DNA of 33,670 nt, from the NCBI GenBank assembly GCA_024227135.1, contig JAAELC010000402.1:1-33670 (forward strand). The letters are read 5' to 3'. The stretch is from Gammaproteobacteria bacterium. GTDB lineage: Bacteria; Pseudomonadota; Gammaproteobacteria; Chromatiales; Chromatiaceae. A program made the translations under genes and the position numbers. Positions 23,462 to 32,029 of this stretch are shown here, piece by piece (within the stretch, counting starts at the first letter, position 1; every line of letters begins with the position of its first letter). A model generated the notes under the pieces. The model searched no databases, was not told the origin of the DNA, and saw only the letters and a list, made by a program, of their open reading frames with translations.

Positions 23462-24445
23462 ATGAGCCTCACGAAAGAACAGAAGCTCACCTTGTTCACG
23501 AATCTGGTGCGTGCCGATCTGTATGACAAAATGATGTACCGGCGCATGATGCAGGGCAAACTGATTGGTTTCTACCATCCGATCGAGGGTGGGGTTGCAC
23601 CCGGAGTGGGGGCCTGCACCTTTCTGAACAAGGATGATAATCTCAACCCGCATCACCGTGGGCACGGAATGGCTCACATGATCTCAAAGGGAATCGATGT
23701 GCGCACCTTTCTGGCGGAGCACACTGGCAAGGAGACAGGCTGTTGTAAAGGCCGGTCTGCCTTTCACTTCAGCTACCCCGACCACAAGGTTTATCAGATG
23801 TCAGGGTTTATCGGCCACAATTTTGCGCCCTGTGTGGGCTGGGGTTACGCCGCGAAACGGCGTGCCCAGGGGCAGGTGGTCATGAACTGCTCCGGCGACG
23901 GATCCTACGGTCAGGGGCGTGCCCACGAAGCCATGTTGATGGCCCAGAACTGGAAACTCCCAATCATCTTCTTTTGCGAGAACAATGGGATGTCGATTTT
24001 CTCCACTGCCAAAGAGATGCATCCGACCGAGAACATATCGTCTCTGGCCCAGGGCTTCGGCATGCCAGCCGTGGTAGTCGACGGCCAGGATGTTTTTGCG
24101 GTCGCCGAGGTGGCGCTGGCGGCGATCGCCGACGCGCGCAAGGGCAAGGGTCCGGTCTTCATCGAATGTAAAACAGAGCGCTTTACCGAACATGATATCG
24201 GCACACCCGATCTGGCAGGCTGGGAAGATCGTACACCGGCGCAGCATGAAGACATGCGCAAACGCGAACCGGTGAATCTGGCAACTGAGCGGGTGCTCGC
24301 AGACAAGACGCTGACCCAGGCGCGCATCGATGCCATTCGTGAGGCAGCACTGAAGGAGATCGAGGAGGTCGAGGCGTTTGCGGACGCAAGCGAGATCGCA
24401 AGGCCCTCGGAAGAGGAACTTCTGGCCAATGTGTTCGCGCCCTGA
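23462..24445 (+). CDS. 2-oxoacid dehydrogenase complex, E1 alpha subunit (AcoA/PdhA-like)
   Basis: Together with the beta subunit it decarboxylates a 2-oxoacid (or acetoin-type substrate) with thiamine diphosphate and passes the acyl group to the E2 lipoyl domain. The start at 23462 has the strongest ribosome site in the window (AAGGAGGGCGG) and gives 327 aa, the usual E1alpha length; the frame upstream to 23357 is not family-like. The thiamine-binding motif runs from GDGSYGQGRAHEAML at about 146 to CENN near 174. HRGHGMAHMISKG and GFIGHNFAPCVGWGYA are also standard. The order E1alpha, E1beta, E2, E3 with gaps of 20-33 bases marks one operon. The substrate could be pyruvate, acetoin, a branched-chain or an amino-acid-derived 2-oxoacid; context favours a dedicated catabolic one. 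Confidence 0.9.
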   Translation: MSLTKEQKLTLFTNLVRADLYDKMMYRRMMQGKLIGFYHPIEGGVAPGVGACTFLNKDDNLNPHHRGHGMAHMISKGIDVRTFLAEHTGKETGCCKGRSAFHFSYPDHKVYQMSGFIGHNFAPCVGWGYAAKRRAQGQVVMNCSGDGSYGQGRAHEAMLMAQNWKLPIIFFCENNGMSIFSTAKEMHPTENISSLAQGFGMPAVVVDGQDVFAVAEVALAAIADARKGKGPVFIECKTERFTEHDIGTPDLAGWEDRTPAQHEDMRKREPVNLATERVLADKTLTQARIDAIREAALKEIEEVEAFADASEIARPSEEELLANVFAP

Positions 24446-24478
24446 CAAACGCCAAATCCGACAACTGGAGACCTTTCC

Positions 24479-25441
24479 ATGAGAACCATAACCCTTATTG
24501 GCGCAATCAAAGAGGCCCTCGCCGAGGAGATGCGGCGGGATGAAGATGTCTTCCTGGTGGGGCAGGATGTGCGGGGTGGCATATTTCCCCACACCAAAGG
24601 CCTGATAGAGGAGTTCGGCGAAGAGCGCATTCTGGACACGCCGATTTCCGAGTCCGGTATGTACGGAACCGCAATGGGTGCCGCTCAGGAGGGCATGCGA
24701 CCGATCGTCGACTTTATGTTCGGCGGTTTTTCCTACGTGACTTTTTCCGAGTGTTCGGTTTCTACCGGCCAGTACCATTTTCTGCACGGCAGCCAGCGGT
24801 CCCTGCCCGTTGTCATGACCGCCGGCGTGGGCACCGGTCAGCGCCTGGCCAACGATCATGCCATGAGTATTCACGGCACCTTTGCTCATCACCCCGGTAT
24901 TAAGGTGGCCATGCCTTCTACCCCCTATGATGCCAAAGGCCTGTTTAAGGCTGCCATCCGGGACAATAACCCGGTAATGATCCCCTGGCACATGGGCATC
25001 ATGATGCTCAAGGGGGAGGTGCCCGAGGAGGATTATATGGTTCCGCTGGGAGTGGCGGATGTGAAACGGCAGGGCAGCGATGTCACGGTGCTGGCCAACA
25101 GTGTGCAACTGCAGAACGCTTTGAAGGTGGCTGATAAACTTGACGGCGAGATCAGTGTGGAAATTATCGATCCGCGCAGCTTCGTTCCCTTCGATATGGA
25201 GACTCTGCTGACATCCCTGGAAAAGACTAACCGGCTGGTCGTCGTGGACGAGGACTGGGAGTCAGGGGGCTTCGCTTCCACCATATCCGCACGGGTGATG
25301 GAGCAGGGTTTCGATCTCCTCGACGCCCCGGTAACACGCGTCTGCATGCCCAACATGCCGGTGCCCGGCGGTTATATGGAGGAATACGTGGCGCCCAACC
25401 CCGACAAGATCGAAGCGGCGATCCGAAACGTCTGCGCCTAA
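24479..25441 (+). CDS. 2-oxoacid dehydrogenase complex, E1 beta subunit (AcoB/PdhB-like)
   Basis: The 320-aa product has the transketolase pyrimidine-binding domain in the first half and the transketolase C-terminal domain in the second (VVVDEDWESGGFAST, CMPNMPVPGG). The glutamate that activates thiamine lies in TPISESGMYGTAMGAAQEG (about residue 60). The segment that usually reads QHSQSLE is here NDHAMSIHGTFAHHPG, keeping the histidine but changing its surroundings, which may alter substrate choice. FMFGGFSYVTFSE is also specific. A GGAG ribosome site precedes the ATG. It follows the E1alpha gene by 33 bases and precedes E2 by 20. Confidence 0.9.
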   Translation: MRTITLIGAIKEALAEEMRRDEDVFLVGQDVRGGIFPHTKGLIEEFGEERILDTPISESGMYGTAMGAAQEGMRPIVDFMFGGFSYVTFSECSVSTGQYHFLHGSQRSLPVVMTAGVGTGQRLANDHAMSIHGTFAHHPGIKVAMPSTPYDAKGLFKAAIRDNNPVMIPWHMGIMMLKGEVPEEDYMVPLGVADVKRQGSDVTVLANSVQLQNALKVADKLDGEISVEIIDPRSFVPFDMETLLTSLEKTNRLVVVDEDWESGGFASTISARVMEQGFDLLDAPVTRVCMPNMPVPGGYMEEYVAPNPDKIEAAIRNVCA

Positions 25442-25461
25442 CCTGACCTGGAGATCTACCA

Positions 25462-26721
25462 ATGGCAAAAGATTATGTGATGCCCAAACTGGCGATGGCC
25501 ATGAACGAAGGCACGGTTGCCCAGTGGATGGCGGCGGAAGGGGATTTTCTGAGGCCGGGTGATGTGGTGATGGCGGTGGAGACGGAGAAGGTCACCTACG
25601 AGGTGGAAGCACCACATGAAGGCTATCTGCACATCCTTGTACCCGAGGGTGAAACAGTGCCCGTCGAGACACCTGTAGGTAAGTTTGCTGAAAACGAGGA
25701 TGAGCTCAAATCCCTGCAGCAGGAGGTCCAGTCCCAGGACGCCGACAAACCGGTAGAAGCGGCGCCCTCGGCAGTACCCGGTGTCGCCGCTCCGACCGGA
25801 ACCGATCTCAGAACGGCTTCATCGACCGCTTCTGGCGGTCGTATCAAGGCATCGCCGCTGGCACGCAAAATTGCCAGGGACAAGGGGCTTGACATTGCCT
25901 TGTTGCAGGGCACGGGCCCGGGGGGGCGCATCGTCAAGCGGGACATACTGTTGGCACTTGAGCAGGGAATCGGTAGGTTCGCTGCCGCGACGGCAGTCGG
26001 CGGGATGCGCGAGAAGGCACGTCTACCTCTGTCCGGCGCCAGGGCGACAGTTGCCAGCCGGATGATGGAGAGCCTGCAAAGCTCGGCACAACTTGCCTCG
26101 CGCTGGGAGTCGGATATCACCGATCTGCTGCGCATGCGCACGCACTTCGTCGCCAGAGAGGAGCAGTTCAGGACCAGCGTATCGATGAACGCCTTCATCA
26201 TCCGGGCGATAGTCTCAGCCATCCGGCAAGTACCCATCATCAATGCTGCCCTGCAGGGTGAGGATATCGTCATCTATGAGAACGTCAACATGGGCCTCGC
26301 GATCTCTTTGCCCGGCGAATCACCCTGGGACAGCAGTCTCATGGTGCCGGTGATCAGAGATGTCGACAGCATGGGTGTTGTTGAGATCGACCGGGAGATG
26401 AAAGCGCTCGTGGAGAGGGCACGCAACGGCCAACTGGGTCCTGATGATATGAAGGACTCCACCATCACGCTGTCCAGTACCGCGGGCCTGGCGCCCCCGG
26501 GGATGTCCACAAGTCCGGTGTTGAACCTTCCCAATGCGGTTATCGTGGGTCCCAGCACGCCCCAGGAGAAGCCAGTCTCCCGAAACGGGGAGATCGTGGT
26601 TCGCACCATGATGCCCATGAGCATGACCTTCGACCACCGTATTCTCAATGGGGAGCCGGCGGCGCGGTTTATGAAATACCTGCATGAGTGTCTGGAACAC
26701 CCGGAGCTGATGCTGGCTTGA
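25462..26721 (+). CDS. 2-oxoacid dehydrogenase complex, E2 acyltransferase
   Basis: The 419-aa product has one lipoyl domain (about residues 1-80, lipoylated Lys43 in VETEKVTYEVEA). A flexible Ala/Pro/Thr-rich linker follows, then a peripheral-subunit-binding domain (ASPLARKIARDKGLD to GRIVKRDIL, about 131-170) and the catalytic acyltransferase domain (about 195-419). It moves the acyl group from lipoamide to CoA. The usual active-site motif HxxxDG reads HRILNG (His392, Asn396), so the conserved aspartate is replaced by asparagine; His392 is kept. Such a change may lower or alter acyl transfer, or mark a subfamily. The gene overlaps the E3 leader region and belongs to the same operon. Confidence 0.9.
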   Translation: MAKDYVMPKLAMAMNEGTVAQWMAAEGDFLRPGDVVMAVETEKVTYEVEAPHEGYLHILVPEGETVPVETPVGKFAENEDELKSLQQEVQSQDADKPVEAAPSAVPGVAAPTGTDLRTASSTASGGRIKASPLARKIARDKGLDIALLQGTGPGGRIVKRDILLALEQGIGRFAAATAVGGMREKARLPLSGARATVASRMMESLQSSAQLASRWESDITDLLRMRTHFVAREEQFRTSVSMNAFIIRAIVSAIRQVPIINAALQGEDIVIYENVNMGLAISLPGESPWDSSLMVPVIRDVDSMGVVEIDREMKALVERARNGQLGPDDMKDSTITLSSTAGLAPPGMSTSPVLNLPNAVIVGPSTPQEKPVSRNGEIVVRTMMPMSMTFDHRILNGEPAARFMKYLHECLEHPELMLA

Positions 26722-26747
26722 TGGCGAGTTTGTTGGAGAACAATCTG

Positions 26748-28142
26748 ATGACAGACCAATATGACGTGGCGGTGATTGGGGCAGGTCCCGGAGGATACGT
26801 TGCCGGGATTCGTGCGGCACAACTCGGCCTGAAGGCCTGCGTGATCGAAAAAGACAAACCGGGTGGTGTGTGCCTCAACTGGGGCTGTATCCCTTCGAAA
26901 AGTTTGATTCACCAGGCGGAGCTGTTTCACTCCCTGCGCGAGATGGAGGGAGTGGGTGTAACCGTCGACCGGACTAAACTGAACTACAAGAAGGTGCAGG
27001 GGAAATCCCGGGATGCCACCAAGGCCCTGTCCTCGGGAGTAGCCGGGTTGTTGAGAAAAAACAAGGTGGGCCTCGTCAAGGGGACTGCAAAGATAGCTGG
27101 AAAGGGATTGATCAGTCTGGACGACGGCAAGCAGATAAAGGCCAGGAATATTCTCGTCGCCACCGGCTCCCGGGCGCTGCAGATACCCGGCTTCGAGTTT
27201 GACGAAAAGCAGGTGCTCTCATCTGACGGCATTCTGGCCATGACCGAACTGCCAAAGAGTCTGCTCATCCTGGGTGCCGGGGCCATCGGCTGCGAGTTCG
27301 CCTACGTGATGAATGCGTTCGGCGTGGAGGTGACCCTGGTCGAGATGGCGGAACACATACTGCCATGGGAGGACTACGAGGCGGTGGCGGTACTGGACAA
27401 GAGTTTCAGGGATGTCGGTATTCAGGTGCTTACAGGCACCCGGGCGAAACAGATGCAGCGACTCGATGACTCGGTCCAGGTGACCTTGGAGGATTCCTCG
27501 GGGGCTCCGATCGAAGTCACTGCGGAAAAGGTCCTGGCGGTATTCGGAAGGGTACCCAACACGGAAAACCTGGGCTTGCGGGAAATCGGTGTAAAACTGG
27601 ACGAGCGCGGATACGTACCCGTCGGCGACTACTGCCAGACAAACATCCCGGGAATATTCGCTATTGGCGATATCACCCCGACACCGGCGCTTGCCCATGT
27701 CGCCTCGAAAGAAGGGGAGATCGCGATTGAGTATATGGCCGGCCACACTCCCATGTACAAAGGCGTCGAACCCGAGCTGGTGCCGTCCGCGATCTACAGT
27801 GAGCCGCAGCTGGCCGGCTTTGGCCTTCGGGAAGATCAGGCAAAGGACAAGGGTGTCAAGTTCAAGAAGTCTGTGTTTCCGTTACGCGGAGCCGGCAAGT
27901 CGATCGCCGTGGGCAAACCGGAGGGGCTTGCCAAGGTGCTCACCGACCGGGACACAGGGGAACTACTTGGTGCCCATGTGGTCGGGCACAACGCCACCGA
28001 GCTGATCCATGAACTGCTGCTGGGCAAGAGCAGCGAGCTGCTCCCGGCCGACATCGCCGAGATGATCCATGCCCACCCCACCCTATCAGAGGCGGTAATG
28101 GAGGCGATGAGAGGAATCGACGGCAAGCCTATTCACATGTGA
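26748..28142 (+). CDS. lpdA: Dihydrolipoyl dehydrogenase (E3)
   Basis: This flavoprotein reoxidises the dihydrolipoamide of E2 and reduces NAD+. From the ATG at 26748, preceded by GGAG, it is 464 aa; an in-frame ATG at 26688 would overlap E2 heavily. The FAD motif is VAVIGAGPGGYVAG (8-21). The redox disulfide is GGVCLNWGCIPSK (Cys42 and Cys47). The NAD motif is LGAGAIGCEFAYV. The C-terminal HAHPTLSEAVMEA provides the catalytic His-Glu pair. All key residues are present. It is the last gene of the complex, 26 bases after E2, so the complex carries its own E3 and does not rely on the housekeeping copy. The symbol lpdA marks the enzyme type, not a specific orthologue. Confidence 0.93.
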   Translation: MTDQYDVAVIGAGPGGYVAGIRAAQLGLKACVIEKDKPGGVCLNWGCIPSKSLIHQAELFHSLREMEGVGVTVDRTKLNYKKVQGKSRDATKALSSGVAGLLRKNKVGLVKGTAKIAGKGLISLDDGKQIKARNILVATGSRALQIPGFEFDEKQVLSSDGILAMTELPKSLLILGAGAIGCEFAYVMNAFGVEVTLVEMAEHILPWEDYEAVAVLDKSFRDVGIQVLTGTRAKQMQRLDDSVQVTLEDSSGAPIEVTAEKVLAVFGRVPNTENLGLREIGVKLDERGYVPVGDYCQTNIPGIFAIGDITPTPALAHVASKEGEIAIEYMAGHTPMYKGVEPELVPSAIYSEPQLAGFGLREDQAKDKGVKFKKSVFPLRGAGKSIAVGKPEGLAKVLTDRDTGELLGAHVVGHNATELIHELLLGKSSELLPADIAEMIHAHPTLSEAVMEAMRGIDGKPIHM

Positions 28143-28175
28143 GGAATGCCCGAAGCCGGGGCCTGAAGATTCCTC
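28141..28175. terminator. Inverted repeat after E3, possible weak terminator
   Basis: GAGGAAT (28141-28147) and ATTCCTC (28169-28175) form a 7-bp stem that can extend inward through GCCC/GGGC. It begins within the E3 stop codon. No T-run follows, so intrinsic termination would be weak; it may mark the end of the complex operon or protect its 3' end. Confidence 0.3.
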
Positions 28176-28292
28176 AGACTACTGGTTGAATTGACAATAA
28201 GACCTGGAGGAGAGACAGGTTCGTTTGTCCGCGAGTCGATATGCCGGAACACCGGAGACTATCATCTCAATGCCTGATTGCGAGAATCCTGT

Positions 28293-29144
28293 ATGACACC
28301 TTTTACCATTGCCGGCATTCAAATGCACATCGAAAATGACGACAATATCCCCGCGATGGAAGCGCGCCTGGACCAGCTGATGAGTCTTTATCCCTGGATA
28401 CAGATGGTGCTGTTCAGTGAGTTGGCGCCCTATGGCTCAAATCGCGATTTCGCCCAGCCCATGCCCGGTCCTGCAGAGCAATCTTTCCAAGCAATGGCGA
28501 TCAGGCATGGCATCTGGTTGATTCCAGGCTCTTATGTGGAACGAAGTGACGGCAGGCTTTACAACTCTTCGCCGATAATCGATCCCCGGGGTAATGTCGT
28601 TGCCCGGTATCGCAAGATGTTCCCGTTCTATCCCTATGAAGAGGGTATTTCACCGGGGGACCAGTTCTGTGTGTTCGATGTGCGGGGTGTCGGCCGCTTC
28701 GCCCTCACCAACTGCTACGACATATGGTTCCCCGAGACGACACGCACGTTGGTCGGTATGGGCGCCGAAGTACTGCTGCATCCGGTAATGACCACCTATG
28801 TCGATCGAGATATCGACATTGTGATGGCACATGCAGCCGCCGCCTCGAATCAGATTTATGTTTTCGATATCAATGGCCTCGGCGCCGGCGGTGTGGGTAA
28901 ATCCTGTGTGATCGATCCCTCAGCGCGATTTCTTCACCAATCAGGCTCTCACGAGGAATTCATACCCATCGAGATCGACTTCGATCAGGTGCGTCGACAG
29001 CGTATCCGGGGTATTCGAAATCTCGGGCAGCCGTTGAAAAGCTTTCGTGACCGGCCGGTGGAGTTTCCGGTATACAGCACTGAAAATGATACCGGCTATC
29101 TGGACTCCCTGGGAGAACTGGCAAAGCCCCGACGTGAAAACTGA
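28293..29144 (+). CDS. Carbon-nitrogen hydrolase (nitrilase/amidase superfamily)
   Basis: The 283-aa enzyme hydrolyses a non-peptide C-N bond (amide, nitrile or carbamoyl). The catalytic triad is visible: Glu43 in FSELAPYG, Lys108 in RYRKMFPFYPYEEG and Cys141 in TNCYDIWFPE. RYRKMFPFYP and AAAASNQIYVFDIN are regular family positions. The ATG at 28293 gives the usual short start (MTPFTIAGIQMH); the ribosome site is weak. It lies 150 bases after E3 and 138 before an ATP-grasp ligase gene. A ligase next to an amide hydrolase recalls pathways where a carrier is attached and later removed, such as the glutamylated-putrescine route. The absence of an acidic or aromatic pocket signature that I know leaves the substrate open. 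Deamidation of an omega-amide is a simple alternative. Confidence 0.85.
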   Translation: MTPFTIAGIQMHIENDDNIPAMEARLDQLMSLYPWIQMVLFSELAPYGSNRDFAQPMPGPAEQSFQAMAIRHGIWLIPGSYVERSDGRLYNSSPIIDPRGNVVARYRKMFPFYPYEEGISPGDQFCVFDVRGVGRFALTNCYDIWFPETTRTLVGMGAEVLLHPVMTTYVDRDIDIVMAHAAAASNQIYVFDINGLGAGGVGKSCVIDPSARFLHQSGSHEEFIPIEIDFDQVRRQRIRGIRNLGQPLKSFRDRPVEFPVYSTENDTGYLDSLGELAKPRREN

Positions 29145-29282
29145 AGGCTTTTCAGACCGTCAATTCTGTTCGGGATAGCGTTGGCTCGGTCATGGTTCGC
29201 CGGGGAATATCCACTGTGCTGGAACTGAATGGGCCTGACGGCTGGACACCATTGTGAGGATTGAATCGACGAGGGTAGAGCT

Positions 29283-30689
29283 ATGACAAATAAAAAGCTG
29301 ACCTGTCTATCGGATATCTATACCTTCTTTCAGGAGAACGAGACGCCGATCTACTTTATCAATACGACAACATTCAACGTATTGGGTCTTGACCAGTGGA
29401 TCAGAAGCTTCAGGTACGTCTCTTATTTCGATTCCTTTGATGGCTATCATCCCCGGGTGCTGAATCCCAAGGACCTGGGAGACGACAGGGTATTCGGTTC
29501 CAAGGAAGAGATCGTCAACTGGCTGCTGAGACAGCGTTCGACCCACGATATGATTCATGCCGGCGGCGGCAATGGCTATATGTTCAGCCTGATGTTCGAC
29601 AATGATACCGAACGTCTTGCAGACGAGTCAGGTCTGACCATGGCGATGCCATCGGACGAACTGCGTACCTATCTCGACTCAAAGGTTGTCACTACGCGGC
29701 TGGGCAACGAGGCGGGTGTATCCAGTGCGCCGAACGCTCTGGGTCGTGCTTCCACTTGGGAGGAACTCCGCACTATTTGCGACAGGAACGATCTCGGGGA
29801 CGAGCTGGTCGTGCAGACACCACACGGCGATTCCGGAAAAACAACCTTTTTTATTAACTCTGAATCTGATTGGGACAAATGCAGCGACCAGCTTGTCGAC
29901 CAGGATCTGAAGGTGATGAAGTACATCCGCCATATTCCCTATGCTCTGGAGGCTGTAACGACCCGGTGCGGTACAATGGTGGGACCGATACTTGCGGATA
30001 TTACCGGCTATGAGGAAATTACCATTCACAAAGGTGGCTGGGCAGGAAACGATATCAGCAGGAACCTGGTCTCAGAGATGCAGGCCGCTTCCATGCGGAA
30101 AATGACCAAGGCACTTGGTGAACGCCTCTACGAAGAGGGGTACAAAGGGACGTTCTGTGTCGATTTTCTGGCGTGCACCGATTCCGATGAAGTCTTTCTG
30201 GGCGAGTTGAATCCCCGGGTCAGCGGCATCAGCGCGCTGACTAACCTCGTTACCTCAAAATACGCGGGTGCCCCTCTGATGCTGTTTCACCTGTTGGAGT
30301 TCATGGATATGGATTTCGACATCGACGTGGAGGCTATTTCGGAGCGCTGGCAGGATCTGGACACTTGGAGCCAGTTAATTTTCAAACAGGTCGACCACAA
30401 GTCCGGCCTGATTACCAAGGCGCCGCTTTCCGGTATATGGCGCATGCGTTCCGATGACTCCATACGCTTCGTCAGGCGGGGTATCGACTGGCACAACGTG
30501 GCCAATGAGAGTGAGGCCTTTTACATGCGGATCTATGGTGCAGGGGACTATATGTACCATGGTGCCGATATCGGTATTCTGATCAGTCGGGGGCGTATGC
30601 AAACCGATGGCCGTCAATTGACCGATCGTGCCAAACGTTGGGTCAAGGCCCTGGAGAACGAATTCGAACTCTTATCCGATGAAAGCTGA
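29283..30689 (+). CDS. ATP-grasp superfamily ligase, specificity unknown
   Basis: The 468-aa product has a preATP-grasp region (about 1-125), the first lid subdomain (about 126-190, DSKVVTTRLGNEAGV), the glycine-rich VVQTPHGDSGKTTFF (about 180), and the Mg-binding end strand LGELNPRVSG (Glu308, Asn310, Arg312). It should form an amide or related bond through an acyl phosphate with ATP. It resembles carboxylate-amine ligases and biotin-carboxylase-like ATP-grasp enzymes, but no biotin-related domain is attached. A further domain of about 120 residues follows (MDFDIDVEAISERW, GAGDYMYHGADIG). The ribosome site GAGGGT is good. It is convergent with an AraC-type regulator gene, 29 bases away. A ligase at the end of a catabolic cluster is unusual; pairing with the adjacent C-N hydrolase suggests a modify-then-release step. 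Confidence 0.8.
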   Translation: MTNKKLTCLSDIYTFFQENETPIYFINTTTFNVLGLDQWIRSFRYVSYFDSFDGYHPRVLNPKDLGDDRVFGSKEEIVNWLLRQRSTHDMIHAGGGNGYMFSLMFDNDTERLADESGLTMAMPSDELRTYLDSKVVTTRLGNEAGVSSAPNALGRASTWEELRTICDRNDLGDELVVQTPHGDSGKTTFFINSESDWDKCSDQLVDQDLKVMKYIRHIPYALEAVTTRCGTMVGPILADITGYEEITIHKGGWAGNDISRNLVSEMQAASMRKMTKALGERLYEEGYKGTFCVDFLACTDSDEVFLGELNPRVSGISALTNLVTSKYAGAPLMLFHLLEFMDMDFDIDVEAISERWQDLDTWSQLIFKQVDHKSGLITKAPLSGIWRMRSDDSIRFVRRGIDWHNVANESEAFYMRIYGAGDYMYHGADIGILISRGRMQTDGRQLTDRAKRWVKALENEFELLSDES

Positions 30690-30718
30690 TGGGCGTCGAA
30701 GGATTCGAAGCTCGAGTT

Positions 30719-31744
30719 CTATGGCAGCCTGTCGTGCTGCCGGTATTGGTCCGGTGTCACCGACATTCGGTTTCGAAAGACACGGTGAAAGCTACCGGTG
30801 TCCGAATAGCCTACGAACTGGGCAATGGTCCCTACGGGCAGGTCGGTGGACTCGAGATATTCGGTTGCCAGGTCAATCCGGAAATCGATCACGATCTCCT
30901 TGAAGGTGGTGTCCAGTTCAGTCAGGCGTCGCCGCAAGGTTCTTTCACTCATATTCAGGGCGAAGGCAATATCCTGGATTTTGGTCGAATCCCCAAGATT
31001 TCTCATCAGTATTTCCCGTATCCGGTAGATGAGTTCGTTGTAGTTCTTTTTTTCCTGGAGCATCAGGGAGCATTTGTGTTCGAGCATCTGGGCGATTTCT
31101 TCGGTGCCCTGATCGAGTTTCCGTTCCAGGAATCTCGCAGGAAAAGTGAACTGGTTATAGGGTTTGTTGAAGTATACCGGACAGTTGAATGTTTCCTCGT
31201 ACAGACCCCTGCTCGAACCCTCCGGGTAAGTAACCCAGACCTCATCGAACCAACCCGCAGACCTTCTTCCAAGAAACTTGCCAAATAGGTTCCACTCGGT
31301 AAATGCCTCTTCCACTGCGAATACCAGCCGCTCTTCCGTCGCACCGAATTCCTTGAGCCAGACCGATGCCCGCATCACGGCCTGATCTTCATTTCCTATC
31401 AGACGTAAAGACATCGGTGGGTCGACAAGATACTGAAACCGCGTCCAGCGCTTAATGGCTTTATCAAGATTACCACTGAAAAGCAGTATGAGTCCTGTAA
31501 TTCCCAGATCGAAGAGTTCGACGCCTTTTCCGATAACCAACCCAAGATGGGGTTTATCGACACCGTCAACAATATGCAGCAATAGCTTTTTGTAGGTATC
31601 CGGGTCTGTTTCACCCTGCTTTCTGAAGATCTCTCTCTCCGTTAAATCCAGCGAATCGAGATAAGGTTTGACATCGATGCCTTGATCTTTGATCAGTCGT
31701 AAAAACTTGGCCAGGTAGCAGGTACGGTAAATTCCCGGTGTCAT
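30719..31744 (-). CDS. AraC/XylS-family transcriptional regulator, likely for the catabolic cluster
   Basis: The 341-aa product has the N-terminal arabinose-binding-like domain of the OruR group (about residues 10-210, with GITGLILLFSGNLDKAI). The C-terminal AraC HTH domain covers about 235-337: IQDIAFALNMSERTLRRRL for the first helix-turn-helix, VGTIAQFVGYSDTGSFHRVF for the second, and RMSVTPDQYR as the family ending. GAGG lies before the ATG at 31744. It faces the ATP-grasp gene end to end and is the only regulator gene next to the 19-gene plus-strand cluster, so it is the best candidate for substrate-dependent activation of it and perhaps of the DUF1329 gene. No tandem 21-base site like those near 4.1-6.1 kb was found near it. 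It is a different paralogue from the regulator at 4945-6000. Confidence 0.9.
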   Translation of the reverse strand: MTPGIYRTCYLAKFLRLIKDQGIDVKPYLDSLDLTEREIFRKQGETDPDTYKKLLLHIVDGVDKPHLGLVIGKGVELFDLGITGLILLFSGNLDKAIKRWTRFQYLVDPPMSLRLIGNEDQAVMRASVWLKEFGATEERLVFAVEEAFTEWNLFGKFLGRRSAGWFDEVWVTYPEGSSRGLYEETFNCPVYFNKPYNQFTFPARFLERKLDQGTEEIAQMLEHKCSLMLQEKKNYNELIYRIREILMRNLGDSTKIQDIAFALNMSERTLRRRLTELDTTFKEIVIDFRIDLATEYLESTDLPVGTIAQFVGYSDTGSFHRVFRNRMSVTPDQYRQHDRLP

Positions 31745-31980
31745 GTTGGCCTCTTCAAGTAGTTATTGTGTAGAACTAGCCGGTCTCTTCGGGCAACTCT
31801 GTTTCCAATGAGTGTCGCTTGGGGGCTATTCACAGAATATGAAACTGCGATGTCGGGTGTCAACAGATGCCAGCGCGAAGTCCACCCGGATAACATCACG
31901 TCAACCGCATTTGTGTATCAACACAAGTATAGATCCTTGCACGCTTGAGTATCGGCCTTTTTTTCCGAAAGTACCTCAAT

Positions 31981-32025
31981 GTAGTTACCTATGGCTCTAA
32001 TAATAATAATTATTTTGGTAGCTAC
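31981..32025. repeat. Imperfect inverted repeat flanking an AT-rich tract
   Basis: GTAGTTACC (31981-31989) and GGTAGCTAC (32017-32025) pair at 8 of 9 positions with one G-T, enclosing an AT-rich tract with AATAATTATT. It directly borders the hairpin repeat at 32030 and could be part of that insertion or a separate hairpin. Confidence 0.3.
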
Positions 32026-32029
32026 TTGC

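Noticed and set aside
23801-25108. Minus-strand open frame of about 435 codons opposite E1alpha and E1beta
   Set aside because: Antisense to two well-supported subunit genes; His- and Gly-rich composition without any recognisable motif.
29283-30689. Biotin carboxylase assignment for the ATP-grasp protein
   Set aside because: No biotin carrier domain or carboxyltransferase gene is nearby, and the C-terminal domain does not resemble that of biotin carboxylase; a generic ATP-grasp ligase is the safer call.
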